Assembly (NCBI GenBank): GCA_028705705.1
Contig: JAQWCZ010000056.1
Coordinates: forward strand, 1 to 9,736
Source: Paludibacter sp.
GTDB taxonomy: Bacteria > Bacteroidota > Bacteroidia > Bacteroidales > Paludibacteraceae
Direction: 5' to 3'
DNA: 9,736 bases
The notes beneath the pieces were generated by a model that searched no databases, had not been told where the DNA came from, and worked only from the letters and a program-made list of their open reading frames with translations. The translations under genes were made by a program, and so were the position numbers. This document shows, piece by piece, positions 1 to 5,669 of this stretch (its first letter is position 1; every line of letters begins with the position of its first letter).

Positions 1-929
1 CCATGGTTCACCGGGCACGCGGTGTTATCAGGGACATGGAGTTCGTACAGTTTCACCCTACGGCACTATACCATCCGGGTGAACGACCAACATTCCTGAT
101 TACGGAGGCTATCAGGGGATATGGAGCTGTGTTAAGGACTCAGGACGGACGTGAGTTTATGCATAAATATGATGAAAGAGGTTCACTGGCACCCCGTGAT
201 ATTGTAGCGAGAGCGATTGACAATGAGATGAAAACCAGGGGACATGATTATGTGTATTTAGATGTCACGCATAAAGATGCGGAAGAGACAAAGAAACATT
301 TTCCCAATATTTATAAAAAATGTTTGGAGTTGGGAATCGATATTACGACAGATTTTATACCAGTTTCACCAACCCAGCATTATCTTTGTGGCGGTATTGC
401 AGTGGATTTGAATGCACGTTCTTCAATCAATCGCTTGTATGCCGCAGGCGAATGTTCTTGTACCGGATTGCATGGCGCTAATCGTTTGGCATCAAATTCC
501 CTGATAGAAGCCATCGTGTATGCAGATGCTGCAGTAAAGGATGCAATTGAGCATATTAGCGAATATGATTGGAATGTGTTGATCCCTGACTGGGATGATG
601 AAGGTACCAAACTCCCGGAGGAAATGGTGTTGATTACTCAAAGTTTCAGAGAAGTTGAACAAATTATGAGTACTTATGTTGGAATAGTACGTTCAAACCT
701 CCGTTTGAAAAGGGCCATGAGCCGACTGGAAATCTTATTTAAAGAAACAGAAGATTTGTTCGATAGGTCGGTGGTGTCACGGGAAATTTGTGAACTCAGG
801 AATGTGATCAGCGTGGCATACCTGATTATTAAACATGCATTGAGAAGAAAGGAAAGTCGAGGTTTGCACTATACCGTTGATTACCCCAAAAGAATGAATT
901 CCGTTGAAACGCGTAACAACGCATCATAA
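1..929 (+). CDS. nadB: L-aspartate oxidase (NadB), C-terminal part, 5' truncated by window
   Basis: NadB is a cytoplasmic FAD enzyme that oxidises L-aspartate to iminoaspartate, the first step of de novo NAD synthesis (with NadA). About 308 residues are present of a family length near 520-540; the N-terminal FAD-binding part lies before the window. The ATG at position 3 is an internal Met, not the start. Numbering from it, the active-site set known from E. coli NadB is complete: His18 in QFHPT, Thr34-Glu35 in LITEAIRG, Arg65 in LAPRDIVAR, His126 in TQHYLCGG and Arg161 in GANRLASNS, with the same spacing as in E. coli from Arg65 onward. The helical C-terminal domain ends with the family hallmark RRKESRGLHYTVDYP. 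Fumarate reductase/succinate dehydrogenase flavoproteins are relatives, but LHGANRLASNSL and the C-terminal hallmark favour NadB. nadA and nadC are not in view. The next gene starts 31 bp downstream. Confidence 0.96.
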   Translation, partial: MVHRARGVIRDMEFVQFHPTALYHPGERPTFLITEAIRGYGAVLRTQDGREFMHKYDERGSLAPRDIVARAIDNEMKTRGHDYVYLDVTHKDAEETKKHFPNIYKKCLELGIDITTDFIPVSPTQHYLCGGIAVDLNARSSINRLYAAGECSCTGLHGANRLASNSLIEAIVYADAAVKDAIEHISEYDWNVLIPDWDDEGTKLPEEMVLITQSFREVEQIMSTYVGIVRSNLRLKRAMSRLEILFKETEDLFDRSVVSREICELRNVISVAYLIIKHALRRKESRGLHYTVDYPKRMNSVETRNNAS

Positions 930-960
930 TTATTTTGAATATCATATTTTTCAACAAAAC

Positions 961-1338
961 ATGTATAAAAAATTTTACATATTATTTTTATCAGTTTTGA
1001 TGATCGTTTTTCAGGCTGAACTTCCGGCTCAGCAAGATCAGAACAGACCATCAATTGTAAAGATTGAGGGAACAGAGCAGTTGTCCAGATTGGATACTGA
1101 TAGAGCATCTTCTAATAATCAGCAGATATTTTCAGTAGATGGATTTAGTTATTATACAACTTCATCCGGAATTTATATTTATTTTACCCGACCAAACAAC
1201 AATGTCAGGTTATTCGCGTTGACTGGTCAATTGCTATGGAGTGGTGAATTGGTATCTGGAAAATTCTTTATTCCCACAGGTGAAGGAATTTATTTTTTAA
1301 GGGTGAATAATAAAAGTTATAAAGTAAGCTGTAAGTAG
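961..1338 (+). CDS. Small exported protein with type IX-like C-terminal sorting domain
   Basis: A 125-residue protein of unknown function. Residues 1-24 form a typical signal peptide: MYKK, then a hydrophobic run (FYILFLSVLMIVF), then a probable cleavage site near LPAQ. Residues 25-55 are polar and look unstructured. Residues 56-125 are beta-rich and end in a pattern like the Por/type IX (type A) C-terminal sorting domain: VRLFALTGQLLWSGELVSGK, then GEGIYFLRVNNKSYKVSCK, with the usual 'l.G.l', 'GiYfl.v' and 'K.' landmarks. No catalytic cargo domain lies between the two signals. The frame stays open upstream to a TTG at 904 inside nadB; I chose the ATG at 961 because the signal peptide begins there. 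It may be cotranscribed with nadB. It could instead be an outer-membrane-associated protein that only resembles sorting domains. The assignment rests on pattern, not a database match. Confidence 0.72.
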   Translation: MYKKFYILFLSVLMIVFQAELPAQQDQNRPSIVKIEGTEQLSRLDTDRASSNNQQIFSVDGFSYYTTSSGIYIYFTRPNNNVRLFALTGQLLWSGELVSGKFFIPTGEGIYFLRVNNKSYKVSCK

Positions 1339-1378
1339 CGAATAGCTGAGAACATAAGCGGAAAACAATTGATAATGG

Positions 1379-1402
1379 TTAAACGATTAAACACTTAAAC
1401 AA
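1379..1402. repeat. Three tandem 8-mers TTAAACNN
   Basis: TTAAACGA (1379-1386), TTAAACAC (1387-1394) and TTAAACAA (1395-1402) follow one another without gaps and end 8 bp before the start codon of the Dabb-family gene. The first six bases are identical in all three copies and the last two vary. The repeat occupies much of the 72-bp gap and overlaps the place where a leader or ribosome-binding region would be. It could be a variable-number repeat or a multiple protein-binding site; the sequence does not decide. Confidence 0.7.
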
Positions 1403-1410
1403 TTATTTCA

Positions 1411-1716
1411 ATGATTAAGCATATTGTGTTTTTTGGAGTAGTGGATCAAGCAGAAGGCAAAAACAAAGCTGAAATCATGCAATTCATCAAACAGGAGTTG
1501 GAAAATCTGGCCAATCTAATTCCTCAGTTGCGCAGGATAGAGGTAGGGATTAATCTTCCGGAAGCTCCGACCGGGAATTTTGATTTGGCTTTGTATTCAG
1601 AATTTGATAGTATCGCTGACCTGGATGCTTATCAGGTACATCCGGAACATAAAAGAGTCGCCGCTTATATTGGGAAAGTAAAAACTACCCGTGCCTGCGT
1701 GGATTATGAAGTTTAA
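1411..1716 (+). CDS. Dabb-domain (stress-responsive alpha/beta barrel) protein
   Basis: A 101-residue single-domain protein that matches the Dabb family (dimeric ferredoxin-like alpha/beta barrel) in length and pattern. Visible landmarks are the opening MIKHIVFF with His4, a helix rich in charged residues at 18-37 (KNKAEIMQFIKQELENLANL), the strand-loop IEVGINLPEAP, the FDLALYSEF strand at 57-65, and the conserved 'L.aYq.HPeHk' block with Tyr74, His77 and His80. Members are mostly uncharacterised; some plant and bacterial relatives are stress-induced or act as small cyclases or dimeric monooxygenase-like proteins, so no reaction can be assigned. There is no signal peptide, so it is probably cytoplasmic. 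The ATG at 1411 is the only sensible start, since the frame has no earlier one. It lies 72 bp after the exported small protein and 51 bp before the helix-hairpin-helix gene. Confidence 0.88.
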   Translation: MIKHIVFFGVVDQAEGKNKAEIMQFIKQELENLANLIPQLRRIEVGINLPEAPTGNFDLALYSEFDSIADLDAYQVHPEHKRVAAYIGKVKTTRACVDYEV

Positions 1717-1717
1717 A

Positions 1718-1744
1718 CTTTGATTGTATCAAAGATATTGTTTT
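1718..1744 (+). terminator. Weak hairpin and T-rich tail after the Dabb gene
   Basis: CTTTGAT (1718-1724) and ATCAAAG (1728-1734) form a perfect 7-bp stem with a TGT loop, directly after the stop codon at 1714-1716. The following ATATTGTTTT supplies a partial T tract. The stem is AT-rich with only two G-C pairs, so termination is likely to be inefficient and some readthrough into the next gene is expected. Confidence 0.4.
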
Positions 1745-1767
1745 AACTTGTTTACTGTTTGTTTGTC

Positions 1768-2694
1768 ATGTGGAAAAATTTCTTCTTTTTTTCCGGTTCT
1801 CAACGTGCCGGAATTATCTTGTTGGTTATTTTGATTGTACTTTTTTCAATCATTAATTTTTATCTTCCCCATTTCTCCGGTGATGTTTCTTTTGTTGATG
1901 ATTCAATCTGTCTCGCTGAATTTGAGAGTTTTAAAAAATCTCTCGTGTCATTGGATAGCTTGAAAAGGAAGCAGCGTTTTGAATCATTTGAGCAGAGAAA
2001 TGATTTTTCATATAAAGAAAAGTTTAAAAAACAATCCTACAAACTGTTTTCGTTTGATCCGAATGAACTGGATTCTGCCGGTTTTGTCGCACTCGGATTA
2101 AAGCCTTATGTTGCATCCAATATCTTAAAGTACAGGAAGAAAGGGGGAAGGTTCTCTGACCGGAAGTCATTCTCACGTGTTTATGGCATAAGGGAAGAAA
2201 AATATCATGAACTCGAACCCTATATTTCAATGTTTTCTGAAAATTCTAAAATTACTAATATTAAATCAGTTAATAATGACGAAAAAGCTGCTGTTTTTAT
2301 TATAGATTTAAATTTAGCCGATACTGCTGAACTGATGAGGATAAAAGGTGTTGGAAAAGGATATGCCCGTTCTATTATTCGTTTCCGGCAACAAACAGGT
2401 GGTTTTGTACATGTTGATCAACTACGCGAGATGTATGGAATGACTCAGGAAAACTTCGAAAAAATCAAACCCTATTGTAGTGCTAATCCAACCTTGGTAA
2501 ATAAAATTAACATTAATACTGCTTCAGTTGACAAACTCAGGGCTCATCCCTACCTGAATTTCTACCAGGCCAGACAGATTTATGAATTGCGCAGGAAGAA
2601 AGGAAAATTGGCCGGCTTATCAGATTTATACGGTCTTTCGGAGTTGAATGATTCTGTTCTCATGAAAATTGCACCTTATTTAAAATTTGAATAA
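1768..2694 (+). CDS. Membrane-anchored protein with three helix-hairpin-helix repeats (ComEA-like)
   Basis: A 308-residue protein. A short N-terminus (MWKNFFFFSGSQRAG) is followed by one membrane segment at about 15-34 (IILLVILIVLFSIINFYLP). A charged, Lys-rich linker (50-92) then leads to three repeats of about 60 residues at 95-155, 178-237 and 247-306. Each repeat has the ComEA-type order: 'ln.ad...L..l', a hairpin, 'A..I..yR...G.F', 'L..vyGi', 'i.pY'. Only the second has the classical hairpin GVGKG (194-198); the first has LGLKPY and the third HPYLNF. Helix-hairpin-helix domains bind DNA backbone non-specifically, and ComEA captures DNA during uptake in transformable bacteria. A role in DNA binding at the envelope is therefore an inference, not shown. 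I preferred the ATG at 1768 to a TTG at 1759 in the same frame because MWK-F-F followed by the membrane segment is the usual beginning in Bacteroidota relatives. Confidence 0.85.
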   Translation: MWKNFFFFSGSQRAGIILLVILIVLFSIINFYLPHFSGDVSFVDDSICLAEFESFKKSLVSLDSLKRKQRFESFEQRNDFSYKEKFKKQSYKLFSFDPNELDSAGFVALGLKPYVASNILKYRKKGGRFSDRKSFSRVYGIREEKYHELEPYISMFSENSKITNIKSVNNDEKAAVFIIDLNLADTAELMRIKGVGKGYARSIIRFRQQTGGFVHVDQLREMYGMTQENFEKIKPYCSANPTLVNKININTASVDKLRAHPYLNFYQARQIYELRRKKGKLAGLSDLYGLSELNDSVLMKIAPYLKFE

Positions 2695-2700
2695 TTTTTT

Positions 2701-2851
2701 AAAAACACAAAAGGCACAAAAGAAAGACTAAGGAAACACAAAAGGGTAAATTACGAATAATGAAGAGTTTTAATGACTCATCTTTTTGTGCTAATTTTTA
2801 TTAACAGCTTCTGTATTTTCTTAGTCTTTCTTTTGTGCCTTTTGTGGTTTT
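2701..2851. repeat. 151-bp inverted-repeat element with 36-bp arms, MITE-like
   Basis: The left arm 2701-2736 and the right arm 2816-2851 are reverse complements at 34 of 36 positions (mismatches at arm positions 5 and 33). They enclose a 79-bp centre with no open frame of interest. The arms carry repeated CACAAAAG units at 2706-2713 and 2715-2722, a third at 2737-2744, and CTTTTGTG at 2830-2837 and 2839-2846. An 11-mer AACACAAAAGG recurs at 2704 and 2735. The centre has a further partial pairing (2737-2744 with 2782-2790). No convincing target-site duplication is visible at the edges. The element fills most of the 247-bp gap between the helix-hairpin-helix gene and the glycosyltransferase gene, and could fold as a long hairpin in RNA and act as a terminator for the upstream gene. 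Confidence 0.85.
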
Positions 2852-2880
2852 ATTATTATGATATTTCGCAAAATAAATGC

Positions 2881-2888
2881 TAAATTTG
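2881..2888 (+). promoter_or_regulatory. Candidate -7 element (TAAATTTG) for the glycosyltransferase gene
   Basis: TAAATTTG matches the Bacteroidota -7 consensus TAnnTTTG exactly and lies 53 bp before the ATG at 2942, just beyond the inverted-repeat element. No good TTTG appears 19-21 bp upstream; only AT-rich sequence (TTATTATG) is there. The promoter call is therefore tentative. Confidence 0.35.
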
Positions 2889-2941
2889 CATGAATTTTTT
2901 GTTCCTCTAATTTGGGTCTGAAAACGGATAATAATTGACAT

Positions 2942-4123
2942 ATGTTTTATTTATTGGGTTTTGATTTTTCATTTGCTGAATTAATCATTTTGGGTGTTTT
3001 GTTGTTGACTTTTGTTTATCAGGTGTATTATTATCTGAGACATACCCGTATTGTCATTCGAAACAACAAAAGAGATAAAGAAGGTAAACTGGATTTTCAA
3101 ACGGATCAATTGCCGGTGTCGGTAATCATCTGTGCTAAAAATGAATTGGAAAACCTGAAAAGGTTTTTGCCGGAAGTGTTATCGCAAAATTACCCGGACT
3201 ATGAGGTTATCGTTGTAAATGATGGTGAGGATGAGATGACTGAAATCATGTTGCGTGATTTAAAAAAGGTTTATCCGCATCTGCGTTCTACTTTCGTTCC
3301 GGATGGAGCAAAAAATTTGAGCACTAAAAAACTCGCGCTAACCCTCGGTATCAAAGCCGCGAAAAATGATTGGTTGTTGTTCACCGACGCTGATTGTCTG
3401 CCTGAAAGTAAAAACTGGATTGCATCGATAGCACGGAATTTTACGCCCAAAACCGAATTTGTGCTTGGATATGGAGCCTATTTACAAGAAAAAGGGTTTA
3501 TCAACAGGCTGATAACTTACGATACACTATTCAATGCACTCCAATACCTGGGATTTGCGAAAGCCGGAAATCCTTACATGGGTGTGGGACGCAATATGGC
3601 TTATAAAAAAGATGTTTTCTTCCGCCAGAATGGTTTTGCTTCTACGCTTCATTTGCGTTCAGGTGATGATGATCTGATGGTGAATCATGCTGCTACAAAG
3701 GATAATACCCGCATTGAAACGTCAGTTGAAAGCATAACCTGGTCGAACCCGAAGAAGCGTTTTCGTACCTGGTATTTTCAGAAAGAAAGACATTTGTCGG
3801 TTTCAACTTATTACCGTGAAAAAAGTAAATTTTCATTGGTGATAGAGCCACTAACGCGTGGTCTGTTTTATCTTTCTTTTATTGGGTTGGTTATATTATC
3901 AGTGTTGTCGACAAACTGGTTACTATTGGGTGTATCAGCTTTATTGTTTATATCCCGGTTTATTTTGCAGATGGCAATCATCAACAAAACCTCATTGTAT
4001 TTCGGAGGCAGAAAATATGTACTGACACTGTTGCTGTTTGATATTATACTGCCGGTTATTAATGCCCATATCATGACATTCGGAAGGATGGGCAGCAAGG
4101 CAAAATACATTAGTTGGAAATAA
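2942..4123 (+). CDS. Membrane glycosyltransferase, family 2
   Basis: A 393-residue inverting GT-A fold transferase. Membrane segment 1 spans about 11-31 (FAELIILGVLLLTFVYQVYYY). The catalytic domain follows, with the family-2 opening PVSVIICAKNELENL (58-72), QNYPDYEVIVVNDG (82-95), the DxD-type metal/nucleotide-sugar motif TDADC (Asp149, Asp151), and the SGDDDLMVN block (240-248) that should hold the catalytic base. At the position of the usual Q-x-x-R-W motif the protein has QKERH (280-284), so the Trp is replaced by His. Two to three further membrane segments lie at about 308-325, 327-345 and 358-378. The overall plan resembles processive or lipid-linked sugar transferases of the inner membrane. 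Donor, acceptor and product cannot be inferred. fmt begins 21 bp after the stop, so the two probably share a transcript. Confidence 0.88.
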   Translation: MFYLLGFDFSFAELIILGVLLLTFVYQVYYYLRHTRIVIRNNKRDKEGKLDFQTDQLPVSVIICAKNELENLKRFLPEVLSQNYPDYEVIVVNDGEDEMTEIMLRDLKKVYPHLRSTFVPDGAKNLSTKKLALTLGIKAAKNDWLLFTDADCLPESKNWIASIARNFTPKTEFVLGYGAYLQEKGFINRLITYDTLFNALQYLGFAKAGNPYMGVGRNMAYKKDVFFRQNGFASTLHLRSGDDDLMVNHAATKDNTRIETSVESITWSNPKKRFRTWYFQKERHLSVSTYYREKSKFSLVIEPLTRGLFYLSFIGLVILSVLSTNWLLLGVSALLFISRFILQMAIINKTSLYFGGRKYVLTLLLFDIILPVINAHIMTFGRMGSKAKYISWK

Positions 4124-4144
4124 AAATCTCAAATTTCAGATAAG

Positions 4145-5080
4145 ATGCGTATTGTATTCATGGGTACTCCTGATTTTGCGGTTGAAAGTCTCAAAATATT
4201 GGTGGAAAATAACTATCAGGTGGTGGGTGTGGTGACCATGTCGGATAAACCTGCCGGTCGCGGACATAAAATTCAGTTCTCGGCTGTGAAACAGTATGCG
4301 CTTGAAAAAAATCTGACTTTGTTGCAACCGGAAAAACTGGAGGATGAGGGTTTTCTTCAAGATCTTCAGGCATTACAGGCTGACTTGCAGGTTGTAGTGG
4401 CTTTCCGCATGTTACCTGAAGTGGTGTGGAATATGCCGTCACTCGGGACTTTTAATCTTCATGCTTCTTTGTTGCCTCAATACAGGGGTGCTGCTCCCAT
4501 CAACTGGGCGATTATCAACGGGGAAAAAGAAACCGGTGCAACCACTTTTTTTCTGACCCACGAAATTGATACTGGCAAAATTATCTTGCAAGAAAGGATT
4601 AATATTACCGATGAAGATGATGCCGGAACATTGCATGACAAACTGATGGTGTTGGGTGCGCAAATGGTAAAAAAGACAGTTGATTTGATTGCAGAAGGCA
4701 AAGCAGATGCCATTGATCAATCAGTTTTCTTAATCGGCGATATTGAGCTGAAGTCTGCGCCGAAGTTGTTTAAAGAGAATTGCCGGATTGATTTCTCTAA
4801 GTCTGTCGAAGAGGTACACAATCAGGTTAGAGGTTTGTCACCCTATCCTGCTGCGTGGACTGAAATCCAGCTTCCTGGTCAAACTGAGTCAATGGTATGC
4901 AAAGTCTATAAAACTGAAAAAGAATTTGCTGATCACAGTTTTGGATCCGGCTCGATCCATACCGATGGAAAGAAGTTTTTGAAAATCGCCTTGAAAGATG
5001 GTTTTATCACGCTAACAGAAATCCAGACTCCCGGGAAAAAACGTATGGCTGTGGGGGCATTTCTGAGGGGATTGAAATAA
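4145..5080 (+). CDS. fmt: Methionyl-tRNA formyltransferase
   Basis: Fmt transfers a formyl group from 10-formyl-tetrahydrofolate to methionyl-initiator tRNA in the cytoplasm, which enables bacterial translation initiation. The 311-residue length is normal. The start MRIVFMGTPDFAV is the classical N-terminus of the Rossmann-like formyltransferase domain (1 to about 190). The folate-binding and catalytic set is visible: Asn104 and His106 in FNLHASLLPQYRGAAP (SLLP at 108-111), and Asp142 in HEIDTGKI. The loop DKPAGRGHK (34-42) is the usual tRNA acceptor-binding loop. The C-terminal domain (about 205-311) contains VRGLSPYPAAWTE and ends in QTPGKKRMAVGAFLRG, also typical. A deformylase gene (def), a common partner elsewhere, is not present here. 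Confidence 0.97.
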   Translation: MRIVFMGTPDFAVESLKILVENNYQVVGVVTMSDKPAGRGHKIQFSAVKQYALEKNLTLLQPEKLEDEGFLQDLQALQADLQVVVAFRMLPEVVWNMPSLGTFNLHASLLPQYRGAAPINWAIINGEKETGATTFFLTHEIDTGKIILQERINITDEDDAGTLHDKLMVLGAQMVKKTVDLIAEGKADAIDQSVFLIGDIELKSAPKLFKENCRIDFSKSVEEVHNQVRGLSPYPAAWTEIQLPGQTESMVCKVYKTEKEFADHSFGSGSIHTDGKKFLKIALKDGFITLTEIQTPGKKRMAVGAFLRGLK

Positions 5081-5087
5081 TTTTGTT

Positions 5088-5105
5088 TTTTTCAATACTG
5101 AAAAA
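5088..5105 (+). terminator. AT-rich hairpin after fmt, possible weak terminator
   Basis: TTTTTCA (5088-5094) and TGAAAAA (5099-5105) pair perfectly around an ATAC loop, starting 8 bp after the fmt stop codon. Only two G-C pairs hold the stem, and the T tract is on the 5' side rather than after the stem. It would act as a terminator only weakly, or mainly for antisense transcription. Confidence 0.3.
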
Positions 5106-5122
5106 TACCTAAAAATAGGGAT
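5105..5122. promoter_or_regulatory. Operator-like dyad upstream of the receptor-operon promoter
   Basis: ATACCTA (5105-5111) and TAGGGAT (5116-5122) are inverted copies with one mismatch in seven, separated by AAAA. The dyad ends 8 bp before the -33 element at 5131, which is where a class II-type activator would bind. No regulator is identified. The pairing is short enough that chance cannot be excluded. Confidence 0.35.
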
Positions 5123-5130
5123 ACTTTTCG

Positions 5131-5162
5131 TTTGTTGAAGCACTCTTTTTCCATTATCTTTG
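5131..5162 (+). promoter_or_regulatory. Bacteroidota-type promoter for the His-rich protein/receptor unit
   Basis: TTTG (5131-5134) is followed after exactly 20 bp by TATCTTTG (5155-5162). Both elements and the spacing fit the known Bacteroidota housekeeping promoter (TTTG, 19-21 bp, TAnnTTTG). A transcript would begin a few bases beyond 5165, giving a leader of about 55-60 nt before the ATG at 5228. I saw no cobalamin or other known riboswitch core in this leader. Confidence 0.75.
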
Positions 5163-5227
5163 TGTCGGTTTTCAGCTTGTGATAGTTACAGGCAAAATCA
5201 TCTTAATCATCAATTTTTTTTTGCGAA

Positions 5228-5569
5228 ATGCAAAACAATAAAAGGCATATTACGGGGTATCTGCTGACAATATTATTTGTCTTTTATTTTGCATCCACTA
5301 ATTTCTTCAAACACGTCCATATCGATGAAAACAATCGTCTGATTGTTCACTCTCACCCTTTTTCTTCAGAAACCAAACACCAACATAATGCGGCATCTTT
5401 TCAGTTGATAGATAAATTGTCGGGTTTTGTGTTTGGGTTGATTGTATTGGGTATGTCAATGCTGGCTGTTTTTGAATTGAATACAACGTTAACAGCCACC
5501 CGTAATCAGCATTTCAGAACAGTCGCTTTTCTGACTTCCTGTTTTTCCCGTCCTCCTCCCCGTATCTGA
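5228..5569 (+). CDS. Small His-rich membrane protein encoded ahead of a TonB-dependent receptor
   Basis: A 113-residue protein with no function I can name. Residues 9-27 (TGYLLTILFVFYFASTNFF) form a signal anchor or uncleaved signal. Residues 28-56 carry six histidines in pairs: KHVHID (His29, His31), VHSHP (His41, His43) and KHQH (His51, His53). This spacing is typical of metal-binding loops. A second membrane segment spans about 65-84 (SGFVFGLIVLGMSMLAVF), and the tail ends FSRPPPRI. If the N-terminus is inside, the His loop faces the periplasm. From general knowledge, short His-rich proteins with a proline-rich tail are often encoded directly before TonB-dependent receptors in Bacteroidota; here the receptor start lies 100 bp downstream and no promoter is evident between them. 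A metal-sensing or metal-handing role for the receptor's cargo is an inference. Confidence 0.75.
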   Translation: MQNNKRHITGYLLTILFVFYFASTNFFKHVHIDENNRLIVHSHPFSSETKHQHNAASFQLIDKLSGFVFGLIVLGMSMLAVFELNTTLTATRNQHFRTVAFLTSCFSRPPPRI

Positions 5570-5586
5570 TTTTACATTTGTACGAA

Positions 5587-5602
5587 GACACAGTTTTGTG
5601 TC
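5587..5602 (+). other. Small hairpin between the His-rich gene and the receptor gene
   Basis: GACACA (5587-5592), loop GTTT and TGTGTC (5597-5602) form a perfect 6-bp stem inside the 100-bp spacer of the presumed two-gene transcript. There is no T tract after it, so it is not a standard terminator. It might protect or process the mRNA, or be incidental. Confidence 0.35.
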
Positions 5603-5669
5603 CTGTTTGTCCGGAATGAATATTTCGGAAAGAAATTTTAATGTATTAATTCAGATAAACTTTATAAAA

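Noticed and set aside
1..6. CCATGG at the very start of the window, with CCATG at the end
   Set aside because: Both are within coding frames of nadB and hisD; the start is simply an internal Ala-Met codon pair, so no biological meaning is assigned.
904..960. Upstream TTG start that would add 19 residues to the small exported protein and overlap nadB
   Set aside because: The ATG at 961 opens directly into a normal signal peptide; the extension is His-rich, hydrophilic and would bury it.
1719..1761. Possible promoter for the helix-hairpin-helix gene (TTTG at 1719, TAACTTG at 1744)
   Set aside because: The downstream element lacks one T of TAnnTTTG and the TTTG is already part of a hairpin, so the match is too weak to list.
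1759..1767. TTG start three codons ahead of the helix-hairpin-helix gene
   Set aside because: The ATG at 1768 gives the expected MWK-F-F N-terminus, and nothing supports the alternative start.
4191..4720. Overlapping minus-strand open frames opposite fmt
   Set aside because: They lie wholly within fmt, show no domain pattern and read as antisense shadows of a conserved gene.
5163..5227. Cobalamin or other riboswitch in the leader ahead of the receptor operon
   Set aside because: The leader is too short and no conserved riboswitch box was found by eye.
5598..5669. GTG start adding 24 residues to the receptor
   Set aside because: The extension lies in front of a complete signal peptide beginning at the ATG 5670 and overlaps the hairpin at 5587-5602.
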